64,000 nucleotides of DNA. Source: Polynucleobacter sp. KF022. GTDB taxonomy: Bacteria > Pseudomonadota > Gammaproteobacteria > Burkholderiales > Burkholderiaceae. Each line of letters begins with the position of its first letter. Positions within the stretch are counted from its first letter, which is position 1. The translations under genes were made by a program, and so were the position numbers. The stretch is from assembly GCF_027924105.1 (NCBI RefSeq), contig NZ_AP026972.1, positions 1-64,000 of the forward strand, read 5' to 3'. Below are positions 54,202 to 62,709 of this stretch, one piece after another. The notes under the pieces were generated by a model. It searched no databases. It saw only the letters and a program-made list of their open reading frames with translations, and was not told where the DNA came from.

Positions 54202-56304
54202 GTGGCACGTAAAACCCCTATCGACAAATACCGCAATATCGGTATTTCTGCGCACATTGACGCAGGTAAGACAACAACTACAGAACGCGTTTTGTTCTAC
54301 ACCGGTGTTAATCACAAGATTGGTGAAGTTCATGACGGTGCTGCAACCATGGACTGGATGGAGCAAGAGCAAGAGCGTGGTATCACGATTACTTCTGCTG
54401 CTACTACAACATTCTGGAAGGGCATGGCAGGCAATATGCCTGAGCATCGTATCAACATTATTGATACTCCAGGACACGTAGACTTCACCATTGAAGTTGA
54501 GCGTTCAATGCGTGTTTTGGATGGCGCTTGCATGGTTTACTGTGCGGTGGGTGGTGTTCAGCCACAATCTGAAACTGTTTGGCGTCAAGCTAACAAGTAT
54601 CAAGTTCCACGTTTAGCATTCGTAAACAAGATGGACCGCACTGGTGCAAACTTCTTCAAGGTCTACGACCAAATGAAGACTCGCCTCAAGGCAAACCCAA
54701 TCTTGATCCAAATTCCTATCGGCGCAGAAGAAAACTTCAAAGGCGTTGTAGATTTGGTAAAAATGAAGGCCGTGTATTGGGATGAAGCTTCACAAGGCAC
54801 TAAGTTTACCTATGAAGATATCCCGGCTGAATTGCAAGCTTCCGCTGAAGAGTGGCGCGAGAAGATGCTCGAAGCTGCAGCTGAAAGCTCAGAAGAGTTG
54901 ATGGAAAAATATCTCGGTGGTGAAGGCTTGACCGAAGATGAAATCAAGAAAGCGTTACGTCAACGTACTATCGCTAACGAAATCGTTCCAATGCTGTGCG
55001 GAACGGCGTTTAAGAACAAAGGCGTTCAGGCGATGTTGGACGCTGTAGTTGAATTGCTGCCATCACCTCTAGATGTGCCACCAGTTCCATGTGAATTAGA
55101 AGACGGCACTCCTGCAACACGTAAAGCTGACGATGCTGAGAAGTTCTCTGCATTGGCATTTAAGATCATGACTGACCCATTTGTAGGTCAGCTCATTTTC
55201 TTCCGCGTTTACTCAGGCGTAATGAAATCTGGCGACACAATCTACAACCCAATCAAGGGTAAGAAAGAGCGTGTTGGTCGTTTGTTGCAGATGCACGCAA
55301 ACGAACGTGAAGAAATTAAAGAAGTGTTCGCTGGCGATATCGCAGCTGCAGTTGGTCTAAAAGATGCAACTACAGGCGAAACATTGTGTGATCCAGATAG
55401 CATCGTTATTTTGGAGCGCATGGTATTCCCAGAGCCTGTGATCTCTCAAGCTGTTGAGCCTAAGACAAAAGCTGACCAAGAAAAAATGGGTCTTGCCTTG
55501 AATCGCTTAGCACAAGAAGATCCTTCTTTCCGTGTGAAGACCGACGAAGAATCAGGCCAAACAATTATTTCCGGTATGGGCGAGCTCCACTTGGAAATTT
55601 TGGTTGACCGTATGAAGCGTGAATTCGGTGTAGAAGCAACTGTTGGTAAGCCACAAGTTGCTTACCGTGAAACGATTCGCAAGAACTGCGACGAAGTTGA
55701 AGGTAAGTTCGTTAAGCAGTCTGGTGGACGCGGTCAATACGGTCACGTGGTCTTGAAGTTAGAGCCACAAGCCCCAGGCAAAGGTTTTGAATTCGTTGAC
55801 GCTATTAAGGGCGGTGTAGTTCCACGTGAATACATCCCTGCAGTTGAAAAAGGCATTATCGAAACATTGAACTCCGGTGTCTTGGCTGGTTACCCAGTCG
55901 TAGATGTCAAAGCCACTTTGTTCTTCGGTTCATACCACGACGTTGACTCCAATGAAAACGCATTTAAGATGGCGGGTTCTATGGCTTTCAAAGACGGTAT
56001 GCGTAGAGCGGCTCCAGTGTTGCTAGAGCCAATGATGGCTGTTGAAGTTGAAACGCCAGAAGATTTCATGGGCAACGTAATGGGTGACCTCTCATCACGT
56101 CGCGGTATTTTGCAAGGTATGGATGACATTCCAGGCGGCGGTAAGATCGTTCGCGCTGAAGTGCCATTGGCAGAGATGTTTGGTTACTCAACTGGCTTGC
56201 GCTCGTTGACCCAAGGTCGCGCTACTTACACCATGGAATTTAAGCATTACGCAGAAGCACCTAAGAACGTAGCAGAAGCAGTTATGGCTGCTAAAGCGAA
56301 ATAA
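54202..56304 (+). CDS. fusA: Elongation factor G
   Basis: This translocation GTPase has 700 aa. It has the P-loop AHIDAGKTTTTERVL near residue 16, DTPGHVDF near residue 90, NKMDRTGANF near residue 140, and a full set of five domains ending in the EF-G C-terminal motif region GYSTGLRSLTQGRATYTMEF. It starts at GTG 54202. Only one fusA is seen here. It is followed by the second tuf after 45 bp. Confidence 0.98.
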   Translation: MARKTPIDKYRNIGISAHIDAGKTTTTERVLFYTGVNHKIGEVHDGAATMDWMEQEQERGITITSAATTTFWKGMAGNMPEHRINIIDTPGHVDFTIEVERSMRVLDGACMVYCAVGGVQPQSETVWRQANKYQVPRLAFVNKMDRTGANFFKVYDQMKTRLKANPILIQIPIGAEENFKGVVDLVKMKAVYWDEASQGTKFTYEDIPAELQASAEEWREKMLEAAAESSEELMEKYLGGEGLTEDEIKKALRQRTIANEIVPMLCGTAFKNKGVQAMLDAVVELLPSPLDVPPVPCELEDGTPATRKADDAEKFSALAFKIMTDPFVGQLIFFRVYSGVMKSGDTIYNPIKGKKERVGRLLQMHANEREEIKEVFAGDIAAAVGLKDATTGETLCDPDSIVILERMVFPEPVISQAVEPKTKADQEKMGLALNRLAQEDPSFRVKTDEESGQTIISGMGELHLEILVDRMKREFGVEATVGKPQVAYRETIRKNCDEVEGKFVKQSGGRGQYGHVVLKLEPQAPGKGFEFVDAIKGGVVPREYIPAVEKGIIETLNSGVLAGYPVVDVKATLFFGSYHDVDSNENAFKMAGSMAFKDGMRRAAPVLLEPMMAVEVETPEDFMGNVMGDLSSRRGILQGMDDIPGGGKIVRAEVPLAEMFGYSTGLRSLTQGRATYTMEFKHYAEAPKNVAEAVMAAKAK

Positions 56305-56349
56305 TTAATTAATTTTTGAATATTGACTAGCTAAAGAAGGCAGACAAAA

Positions 56350-57540
56350 ATGGCAAAAGAAAAGTTCGAGCGGACAAAACCGCACGTAAACGTAGGCACC
56401 ATCGGTCACGTTGACCACGGTAAAACCACATTGACAGCAGCAATCGCAACCGTGCTTTCTAAAGCATTCGGTGGCGAAGCGAAAGCATACGATCAGATCG
56501 ATGCTGCTCCAGAAGAAAAAGCACGTGGTATTACGATTAATACAGCGCACGTTGAGTATGAGACAGCGAACCGTCACTACGCTCACGTGGATTGCCCAGG
56601 ACATGCTGACTACGTTAAGAACATGATTACTGGTGCTGCTCAGATGGACGGCGCAATTTTAGTTTGCTCTGCTGCTGACGGCCCAATGCCGCAAACTCGT
56701 GAGCACATCCTCTTGGCGCGCCAAGTGGGTGTTCCTTACATCGTCGTGTTCTTGAACAAGTGCGACATGGTTGATGACGCTGAATTGCTCGAGTTAGTTG
56801 AAATGGAAGTTCGTGAGCTTTTATCTAAGTACAACTTCCCTGGCGATGACACACCAATCATCCAAGGTTCTGCTAAGTTAGCTCTCGAAGGCGACGAAGG
56901 CCCATTGGGTAAAGAAGCCATCATGAAATTGGCTGAAGCATTAGACAGCTACATCCCAACTCCAGAGCGTGCTGTTGACGGCGCGTTCTTGATGCCAGTA
57001 GAAGACGTGTTCTCCATCTCCGGTCGCGGTACTGTTGTTACAGGCCGTATCGAGCGCGGTATCGTTAAGGTTGGTGAAGAGATCGAAATCATCGGTATCA
57101 AACCAACACTCAAGACCACTTGTACTGGTGTTGAAATGTTCCGCAAATTGCTCGACCAAGGTCAAGCAGGCGATAACGTTGGTATCTTGTTACGCGGTAC
57201 AAAACGTGAAGAAGTTGAGCGCGGCCAAGTATTGGCTAAGCCAGGTTCAATCACTCCACATACTCACTTTACAGCCGAGGTTTACATCTTGGGTAAAGAC
57301 GAAGGTGGCCGTCATACTCCATTCTTTAACAACTATCGTCCACAGTTTTACTTCCGTACAACGGACGTAACTGGTTCAATCGAGTTGCCAAAAGACAAAG
57401 AAATGGTAATGCCTGGTGATAACGTAACAATTACCGTAAAACTCATCGCTCCTATCGCGATGGAAGAAGGTTTACGTTTTGCGATCCGTGAAGGTGGCCG
57501 TACTGTTGGCGCCGGCGTGGTTGCAAAGATTTTGGCTTAA
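56350..57540 (+). CDS. tuf: Elongation factor Tu, copy 2
   Basis: This is the second EF-Tu gene, 396 aa, in the standard rpsL-rpsG-fusA-tuf operon. The protein and the nucleotide sequence appear identical to the copy at 39538-40728, including silent positions. A few bases upstream (AGGCAGA...AAAATG) are also similar, while the rest of the flanks diverge immediately. This pattern fits concerted evolution by gene conversion. It is followed by a strong inverted repeat before rpsJ. Confidence 0.98.
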   Translation: MAKEKFERTKPHVNVGTIGHVDHGKTTLTAAIATVLSKAFGGEAKAYDQIDAAPEEKARGITINTAHVEYETANRHYAHVDCPGHADYVKNMITGAAQMDGAILVCSAADGPMPQTREHILLARQVGVPYIVVFLNKCDMVDDAELLELVEMEVRELLSKYNFPGDDTPIIQGSAKLALEGDEGPLGKEAIMKLAEALDSYIPTPERAVDGAFLMPVEDVFSISGRGTVVTGRIERGIVKVGEEIEIIGIKPTLKTTCTGVEMFRKLLDQGQAGDNVGILLRGTKREEVERGQVLAKPGSITPHTHFTAEVYILGKDEGGRHTPFFNNYRPQFYFRTTDVTGSIELPKDKEMVMPGDNVTITVKLIAPIAMEEGLRFAIREGGRTVGAGVVAKILA

Positions 57541-57576
57541 GTTTTACTAGTAATCAATATTTAGCGGTTTGCTAAC

Positions 57577-57605
57577 CGGTGACATCAGTGCTGCTGATGT
57601 CACCG
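57577..57605. repeat. Perfect 12-bp inverted repeat between tuf and rpsJ
   Basis: CGGTGACATCAG at 57577-57588 pairs perfectly with CTGATGTCACCG at 57594-57605 around TGCTG. A smaller stem, CGGTT (57565-57569) with AACCG (57574-57578), shares two bases with it. The following sequence (AGCTCTTTAG) is not a good T run, so it may be a partial terminator or a regulatory hairpin upstream of rpsJ. Confidence 0.75.
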
Positions 57606-57656
57606 AGCTCTTTAGATGTATAACGTGGCAGCACCACAACGCTCTTTGGAATTAAT

Positions 57657-57968
57657 ATGCAAAACCAAAAAATTCGTATTCGCCTTAAAGCATTTGATTA
57701 CCGTTTGATCGACCAGTCTGCAGCTGAAATCGTTGATACAGCTAAGCGTACTGGTGCAGTTGTTAAGGGTCCAGTACCTTTGCCAACTCGTATTGAGCGC
57801 TTTGATATCTTGCGTTCACCACACGTGAACAAGACATCTCGTGATCAGTTAGAGATCCGTACCCACCTCCGTTTGATGGATATCGTTGATCCTACAGAGA
57901 AAACTGTAGATGCTTTGATGAAATTAGACCTTCCAGCAGGTGTGGACGTCGAAATTAAGTTGCAGTAA
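57657..57968 (+). CDS. rpsJ: 30S ribosomal protein S10
   Basis: S10 (also NusE, part of the antitermination complex) has 103 aa. It starts MQNQKIRIRLKAFDYRLIDQ and has GPVPLPTRIERFDILRSPHVNK. The length equals the E. coli protein. It is separated by 197 bp, with its own promoter-like sequence, from rplC. In most genomes rpsJ and rplC are a few bases apart. Confidence 0.97.
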   Translation: MQNQKIRIRLKAFDYRLIDQSAAEIVDTAKRTGAVVKGPVPLPTRIERFDILRSPHVNKTSRDQLEIRTHLRLMDIVDPTEKTVDALMKLDLPAGVDVEIKLQ

Positions 57969-57992
57969 TTTGTTGTTTCCGGTCTTTTTGCT

Positions 57993-58021
57993 TGTCAAGA
58001 TCGGTATTTCGGGATAGAATC
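57993..58021 (+). promoter_or_regulatory. Promoter between rpsJ and rplC
   Basis: TTGTCA at 57993-57998 (5 of 6) and TAGAAT at 58016-58021 (5 of 6) have exact 17-bp spacing. The -10 resembles that before rpsL (TAGAAT). It would make rplC and the genes after it independent of the tuf-rpsJ transcript. Confidence 0.75.
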
Positions 58022-58058
58022 TAAGGCTTCGCTCAATTATTTGAGCGAAAATCTTAGT
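58022..58058 (+). promoter_or_regulatory. Leader hairpin upstream of rplC
   Basis: The inner stem TTCGCTCAA (58029-58037) with TTGAGCGAA (58042-58050) surrounds a 4-nt loop TTAT. The outer stem CTAAG (58022-58026) pairs with CTTAG (58054-58058). It starts at the -10 box, so it lies at the very 5' end of the transcript. It is a candidate L4 autoregulation or mRNA-stability element by analogy with the S10 leader of E. coli. Confidence 0.6.
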
Positions 58059-58165
58059 TTTATCAGCATCAAAAACGTTGTAAGTTATTGATTTAGAAGT
58101 ACTTTTACTTGTAAATCACTTAAATTAATTTTGCCGACCAATCGAAGTCGGCGTGGAGCATGAAT

Positions 58166-58822
58166 ATGAGCTTAGGCTTAATCGGCCGCAAGGTCGGCAT
58201 GACCCGTCTATTTACGGACGAGGGGGATTCAATCCCTGTGACCGTAATTGACGTGAGCGACAACAGAATCGCTCAAATCAAGACCCAGGCAACTGATGGC
58301 TATGATGCTATCCAGTTGGCACATGGTACACGTAGAGCTACTCGCGTTACTAAAGCAATGGCTGGTCACTTCGCCAAAGCTGGTGTGATGGCTGGTAACG
58401 GTCTCAACGAATTCCAATTAGACGCAGCAAAAATCGCAGAAATGACACCAGGACAAGTAATTCCTGCTGACACTGCATTTACTGCTGGTCAAAAAGTGGA
58501 CGTACAAGGCGTGTCTATCGGTAAGGGCTACGCAGGTACCATCAAGCGTTATCACTTCGCTTCTGGTCGCGCATCTCACGGTAACTCACGTTCACATAAC
58601 GTACCAGGCTCAATCGGTATGGCGCAAGATCCAGGCCGTGTTTTCCCTGGTAAGCGTATGACCGGTCACTTGGGTGACGTTACACGTACAGTTCAAAATT
58701 TAGTCATCGCACGCATTGATGCAGAACGTAATCTCATCATGGTTAAAGGCGCTATTCCAGGTGCCCCAGGCGGTAAAGTTATTGTTACTCCAGCGGTTAA
58801 AACACCGTTGAAGAAGAAATAA
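58166..58822 (+). CDS. rplC: 50S ribosomal protein L3
   Basis: L3 is an early-assembly 23S-binding protein. The 218-aa product starts MSLGLIGRKVGMTRLF. An ATG at 58160 is only one base after GGAG (58155-58158), so the ATG at 58166 is the better start. The segment GASHGNSRSHN-like (here RASHGNSRSHNVPGSIG) near residue 140 is conserved. It is followed by rplD after 11 bp. Confidence 0.96.
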   Translation: MSLGLIGRKVGMTRLFTDEGDSIPVTVIDVSDNRIAQIKTQATDGYDAIQLAHGTRRATRVTKAMAGHFAKAGVMAGNGLNEFQLDAAKIAEMTPGQVIPADTAFTAGQKVDVQGVSIGKGYAGTIKRYHFASGRASHGNSRSHNVPGSIGMAQDPGRVFPGKRMTGHLGDVTRTVQNLVIARIDAERNLIMVKGAIPGAPGGKVIVTPAVKTPLKKK

Positions 58823-58833
58823 GGAGAGCGAAT

Positions 58834-59454
58834 ATGGAACTTAAGCTTCTCCAAGATAACGGTACTTTAGGTGCGGGCGTACAAGCTTCACCAGAAGTAT
58901 TCGAACGTGAATATAACGAAGCATTGGTACACCAAGTTGTAGTGGCTTACCAAGCAAATGCACGAAGCGGTAACCGTGCACAAAAAGACCGTGAGCAAGT
59001 TAAGCACACAACCAAGAAACCTTGGCGTCAAAAAGGTACTGGTCGTGCACGTGCTGGTATGAGCTCTTCCCCGCTGTGGCGTGGAGGTGGTCGTATATTC
59101 CCAAATTCTCCAGAAGAGAATTTCAGCCAAAAAGTAAACAAGAAAATGTACCGCGCTGGTATGAGATCAATTTTGTCTCAGTTAGCTCGCGAAGGTCGTT
59201 TGAATGTAGTTGATCAATTTTCTCTTGACGCTCCAAAGACTAAAGTTTTAGCTGACAAAGTTAAAGCAATGGGCTTGGATTCAGTCTTGATTATTGTTGA
59301 TCAGGTGAGCGAGAACTTGTACTTGGCATCACGTAACTTGCATAAAGTTGCTGTATGTGAGCCACAGCACGCTGATCCATTAGCTTTGGTTCAATACAAA
59401 AAAGTATTGGTAAGCAAAGCTGCGATCGCAAAAATTGAGGAGTTGCTGAAATGA
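58834..59454 (+). CDS. rplD: 50S ribosomal protein L4
   Basis: L4 lines the exit tunnel and in E. coli represses the S10 operon by transcription attenuation. The 206-aa product has KPWRQKGTGRARAGMSSSPLWRGGG (tunnel loop, near residue 61) and typical length (E. coli 201). It overlaps rplW by four bases (ATGA). Confidence 0.97.
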   Translation: MELKLLQDNGTLGAGVQASPEVFEREYNEALVHQVVVAYQANARSGNRAQKDREQVKHTTKKPWRQKGTGRARAGMSSSPLWRGGGRIFPNSPEENFSQKVNKKMYRAGMRSILSQLAREGRLNVVDQFSLDAPKTKVLADKVKAMGLDSVLIIVDQVSENLYLASRNLHKVAVCEPQHADPLALVQYKKVLVSKAAIAKIEELLK

Positions 59455-59765
59455 GCCAAGTCCGTAAAAATGATCACAACCTGATGAGGGTTCTGCTTGG
59501 ACCGGTTATCTCTGAAAAAGCCACTATGGTTGCAGAGAAAAACGAACAAGTAGTTTTCCAAGTAGCTCGCGACGCAAATAAGAGCGATGTCAAACAGGCA
59601 GTTGAGTTGCTCTTTAAGGTGCAAGTTGACTCAGTTCAAATCGTAAATCAAAAGGGTAAGCCAAAGCGCTATGGCCGTTTTGAAGGTCGTCGTGACCACA
59701 CTAAGAAGGCCTACGTAAGCTTGAAGCCAGGTCAAGAAATTAACTTTGAAGCGGAGGCGAATTAA
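59451..59765 (+). CDS. rplW: 50S ribosomal protein L23
   Basis: L23 lies at the tunnel exit and is the docking site for trigger factor and SRP. The 104-aa product has LGPVISEKATMVAEKN and the C-terminal DHTKKAYVSLKPGQEI. It starts by ATGA overlap with rplD and is followed by rplB after 2 bp. Confidence 0.96.
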   Translation: MSQVRKNDHNLMRVLLGPVISEKATMVAEKNEQVVFQVARDANKSDVKQAVELLFKVQVDSVQIVNQKGKPKRYGRFEGRRDHTKKAYVSLKPGQEINFEAEAN

Positions 59766-59767
59766 TC

Positions 59768-60598
59768 ATGCCTTTGATGAAGACAAAACCGACCTCACCA
59801 GGTCGTCGTTCAATGGTCAAGGTGGTAAATCCTGACCTGCATAAAGGTAAGCCTTTTGCAGCGTTGGTAGAGCCACAGTTCCAAAAAGCGGGTCGTAACA
59901 ATAATGGTCACATCACCACTCGTCATAAAGGTGGTGGTCATAAGCATCACTATCGCGTTGTTGATTTCAAACGCAACGACAAAGATGGCATTCCAGCAAA
60001 AGTTGAACGCTTGGAATACGATCCAAACCGTAGTGCAAATATTGCATTGATTTTGTTTGCAGATGGTGAGCGTCGCTATATTCTGGCTGCAAAAGGTATG
60101 ACTGTTGGTCAGGCGTTGATGAGTGGCTCTGAAGCCCCAATCAAATCTGGCAACAATTTGCCTATTCGCAATATTCCAGTTGGTAGCACTATTCACTGTG
60201 TAGAAATCATGCCAGGCAAAGGTGCACAAGTTGCACGTTCAGCCGGTGGTTCAGCAGTATTGTTAGCTCGTGAAGGTGTATACGCTCAAGTGCGTTTGCG
60301 CTCCGGTGAAGTTCGCCGTGTTCTGATTGAGTGCCGTGCCACTATTGGTGAAGTTGGTAACGAAGAGCACAGCTTGCGTCAAATTGGTAAAGCAGGTGCA
60401 AATCGCTGGCGTGGTATTCGCCCAACCGTTCGCGGTGTGGCAATGAACCCAGTAGATCACCCACACGGTGGTGGTGAAGGTAGAACTGGCGAAGGCCGTG
60501 TACCTGTATCTCCATGGGGCACTCCAACCAAAGGTTATCGCACACGTCGCAATAAGCGTACAACTTCGATGATCGTTCAACGTCGTCAAAAACGTTAA
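59768..60598 (+). CDS. rplB: 50S ribosomal protein L2
   Basis: L2 is a highly conserved protein near the peptidyl-transferase centre. The 276-aa product has GRNNNGHITTRHKGGGHKHHYR near residue 40 and the signature MNPVDHPHGGGEGRT near residue 226. Typical length is 273-276 aa. It is followed after 19 bp by rpsS. Confidence 0.98.
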   Translation: MPLMKTKPTSPGRRSMVKVVNPDLHKGKPFAALVEPQFQKAGRNNNGHITTRHKGGGHKHHYRVVDFKRNDKDGIPAKVERLEYDPNRSANIALILFADGERRYILAAKGMTVGQALMSGSEAPIKSGNNLPIRNIPVGSTIHCVEIMPGKGAQVARSAGGSAVLLAREGVYAQVRLRSGEVRRVLIECRATIGEVGNEEHSLRQIGKAGANRWRGIRPTVRGVAMNPVDHPHGGGEGRTGEGRVPVSPWGTPTKGYRTRRNKRTTSMIVQRRQKR

Positions 60599-60617
60599 GC
60601 GATAAGGATAAATAGAT

Positions 60618-60896
60618 ATGACACGTTCAGCTAAAAAAGGCCCATTCTGCGACGCCAGCTTAGTAAAAAAAGTTGAAGTTGCACAAGCCAACAAAGACAA
60701 AAAGCCGATCAAAACTTGGTCACGCCGTTCAACAATCCTCCCGGACTTTATTGGTCTGACGATTGCTGTACATAACGGTCGTCAACACGTTCCGGTATAT
60801 GTATCAGAAAACATGGTGGGTCATAAGTTAGGCGAATTTGCCTTGACCCGTACTTTCAAAGGTCACGCTGCTGACAAGAAAGTAACGAAGAAGTAA
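60618..60896 (+). CDS. rpsS: 30S ribosomal protein S19
   Basis: S19 is in the head of the small subunit. The 92-aa product starts MTRSAKKGPFCDASLVKKVE. It carries TWSRRSTILPDFIGLTIAVHNG and KLGEFALTRTFKGH, both characteristic. GATAAGGAT before the start is a good ribosome-binding site. Confidence 0.97.
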   Translation: MTRSAKKGPFCDASLVKKVEVAQANKDKKPIKTWSRRSTILPDFIGLTIAVHNGRQHVPVYVSENMVGHKLGEFALTRTFKGHAADKKVTKK

Positions 60897-60906
60897 GGGG
60901 ATGATG

Positions 60907-61236
60907 ATGGAAGTTAAAGCTATTCACAAGGGTGCCCGCATTTCTGCGCAAAAGACACGTTTGGTCGCCGACCAAATTCGTGGTTTGCCAATTGCTCGCG
61001 CATTAAACATTTTGAACTTCAGCCCCAAGAAAGCTGCCTTCATTGTGAAGAAAGTTGTTGAGTCCGCAGTGGCCAACGCTGAACACAATAAAGGTGCTGA
61101 CATTGATGAGCTCAAGGTTTCAGCAATTATTGTTGATAAAGGCACTTCATTGAAGCGCTTTACCGCACGCGCTAAGGGTCGTGGCAATCAAATTGAAAAA
61201 CAAACTTGTCACATTAGCGTGACCTTGAGTAACTAA
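60907..61236 (+). CDS. rplV: 50S ribosomal protein L22
   Basis: L22 lines the exit tunnel. Three ATGs occur in a row at 60901, 60904 and 60907. AAGGGG at 60895-60900 is correctly spaced only for the third, giving a 109-aa protein MEVKAIHKGARISAQKTRLVADQIRG (start landmark), the usual L22 size. The C-terminal KGRGNQIEKQTCHISVTL shows no macrolide-type loop changes that I can recognise. Confidence 0.96.
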   Translation: MEVKAIHKGARISAQKTRLVADQIRGLPIARALNILNFSPKKAAFIVKKVVESAVANAEHNKGADIDELKVSAIIVDKGTSLKRFTARAKGRGNQIEKQTCHISVTLSN

Positions 61237-61244
61237 GGAAAGAT

Positions 61245-62072
61245 ATGGGACAAAAGATAAACCCAACCGGATTCCGACTCGCGGTAACGAAGAATTGGAC
61301 ATCACGTTGGTATGCAAACAATACTGACTTCGCAAAGATGCTGAAAGAGGACGTTGATGTCCGAATCTATCTTAAGAAGAAGTTGAAGAATGCGTCCGTA
61401 AGCAAAGTAGTGATTGAGCGTCCTGCAAAGAACGCACGTATCACTATCTATAGCTCACGTCCAGGCGTTGTAATCGGTAAAAAAGGCGAAGATATTGAAG
61501 TGCTCCGCCGCGAATTACAAAAGCGCATGGGCGTTCCAGTTCACGTGAACATCGAAGAAATTCGTAAGCCTGAAGTTGACGCGCAATTGATCGCTGACTC
61601 TATTACTCAACAGTTAGAGAAGCGCATTATGTTCCGCCGTGCTATGAAGCGTGCAATGCAAAATGCAATGCGTCTTGGTGCACAAGGCATCAAGATCATG
61701 TCATCAGGCCGTTTGAATGGTGCTGAGATTGCTCGTCGCGAATGGTACCGTGAAGGTCGCGTTCCACTTCATACATTGAAGGCTGATATTGATTACGCAA
61801 CTTCAGAAGCGGAAACAACATACGGCATCATCGGTGTAAAAGTTTGGGTATACAAAGGCGACACATTGGGTCGTGGTGCAGAACCTCAAGTAGCTGCTCC
61901 ATCTGCTGAACCAGCTGCCGAAGAAAAGAAAACTCGTCGTGCTCCAAGCAAGACAGCTGCTCGTAAACCAGCTGCTGGCACAGACAAGCCATTAGTTGCT
62001 GCTAAACCAGCAGTAAAGCGTGTGCGTAAGGTTGAAACACCTGCCGCAGATACGCAGAAGTCAGGAGAGTAA
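61245..62072 (+). CDS. rpsC: 30S ribosomal protein S3 with long basic C-terminal tail
   Basis: S3 is at the mRNA entry site of the small subunit. The 275-aa product has the KH domain (VVIGKKGEDIEVLRRELQKR near residue 66) and the C-terminal core GAQGIKIMSSGRLNGAEIARREW. After about residue 210 comes a 60-residue Ala/Lys/Pro-rich tail ending TQKSGE. E. coli S3 is 233 aa. Related Burkholderiales also have extended tails, as I recall. It precedes rplP by 2 bp. Confidence 0.96.
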   Translation: MGQKINPTGFRLAVTKNWTSRWYANNTDFAKMLKEDVDVRIYLKKKLKNASVSKVVIERPAKNARITIYSSRPGVVIGKKGEDIEVLRRELQKRMGVPVHVNIEEIRKPEVDAQLIADSITQQLEKRIMFRRAMKRAMQNAMRLGAQGIKIMSSGRLNGAEIARREWYREGRVPLHTLKADIDYATSEAETTYGIIGVKVWVYKGDTLGRGAEPQVAAPSAEPAAEEKKTRRAPSKTAARKPAAGTDKPLVAAKPAVKRVRKVETPAADTQKSGE

Positions 62073-62074
62073 GC

Positions 62075-62488
62075 ATGCTACAACCAAAGCGTCGCAAGTA
62101 TCGTAAGGAACAAAAAGGCCGTAACACTGGCGTGGCAACACGCGGTAGTTCTGTAGCCTTTGGTGACTTTGGATTGAAGGCCGTTGGCCGTGGTCGTTTG
62201 ACTGCTCGTCAAATTGAGTCAGCACGTCGTGCAATGACTCGTCACATTAAACGTGGTGGCCGTATTTGGATTCGCATTTTCCCAGATAAGCCAATTTCAC
62301 AAAAACCTGCTGAAGTACGTATGGGTAACGGTAAAGGTAACCCAGAGTACTACGTAGCTGAAATTCAACCAGGCAAAGTGCTCTACGAGATGGACGGTGT
62401 TGATGAGCAATTGGCGCGCGAAGCTTTCAAGCTTGCTGCTGCTAAGTTGCCTTTACAGACCACTTTCGTGATTCGCCACTTAGGTTGA
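62075..62488 (+). CDS. rplP: 50S ribosomal protein L16
   Basis: L16 is near the A-site tRNA. The 137-aa product starts MLQPKRRKYRKEQKGRN. It has GRIWIRIFPDKPISQKPAEVRMGNGKG near residues 67-92 (landmark) and typical length (E. coli 136). Its end overlaps the upstream part of the rpmC frame, but the chosen rpmC start is 15 bp after the rplP stop. Confidence 0.97.
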   Translation: MLQPKRRKYRKEQKGRNTGVATRGSSVAFGDFGLKAVGRGRLTARQIESARRAMTRHIKRGGRIWIRIFPDKPISQKPAEVRMGNGKGNPEYYVAEIQPGKVLYEMDGVDEQLAREAFKLAAAKLPLQTTFVIRHLG

Positions 62489-62502
62489 TCGGGATAGAGA
62501 TT

Positions 62503-62697
62503 ATGAAAAATACAGAATTAGCATCAAAAGATCTGAACGCTTTAAATGCAGAGTTGACCGAGTTGCTTAAGACCGGCTTCAAGCTCCGCATGCAAAAAGG
62601 CACTCAGCAACTCACAAATACCAGCCAATTGGGTAAAAATAAGCGCGACATCGCTCGTGTGAAGACTTTTATCGCCCAAAAGACTGCACAGAAATAA
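62503..62697 (+). CDS. rpmC: 50S ribosomal protein L29
   Basis: L29 is a small two-helix protein at the tunnel exit. The 64-aa product starts MKNTELASKDLNALNAELTE. An earlier in-frame ATG at 62485 overlaps rplP and adds six residues without homology, while GGGATAGAG precedes 62503. KNKRDIARVKTFIAQK is the conserved C-terminal part. The gene is followed by rpsQ. Confidence 0.95.
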   Translation: MKNTELASKDLNALNAELTELLKTGFKLRMQKGTQQLTNTSQLGKNKRDIARVKTFIAQKTAQK

Positions 62698-62709
62698 GGA
62701 AAAAGGGAT

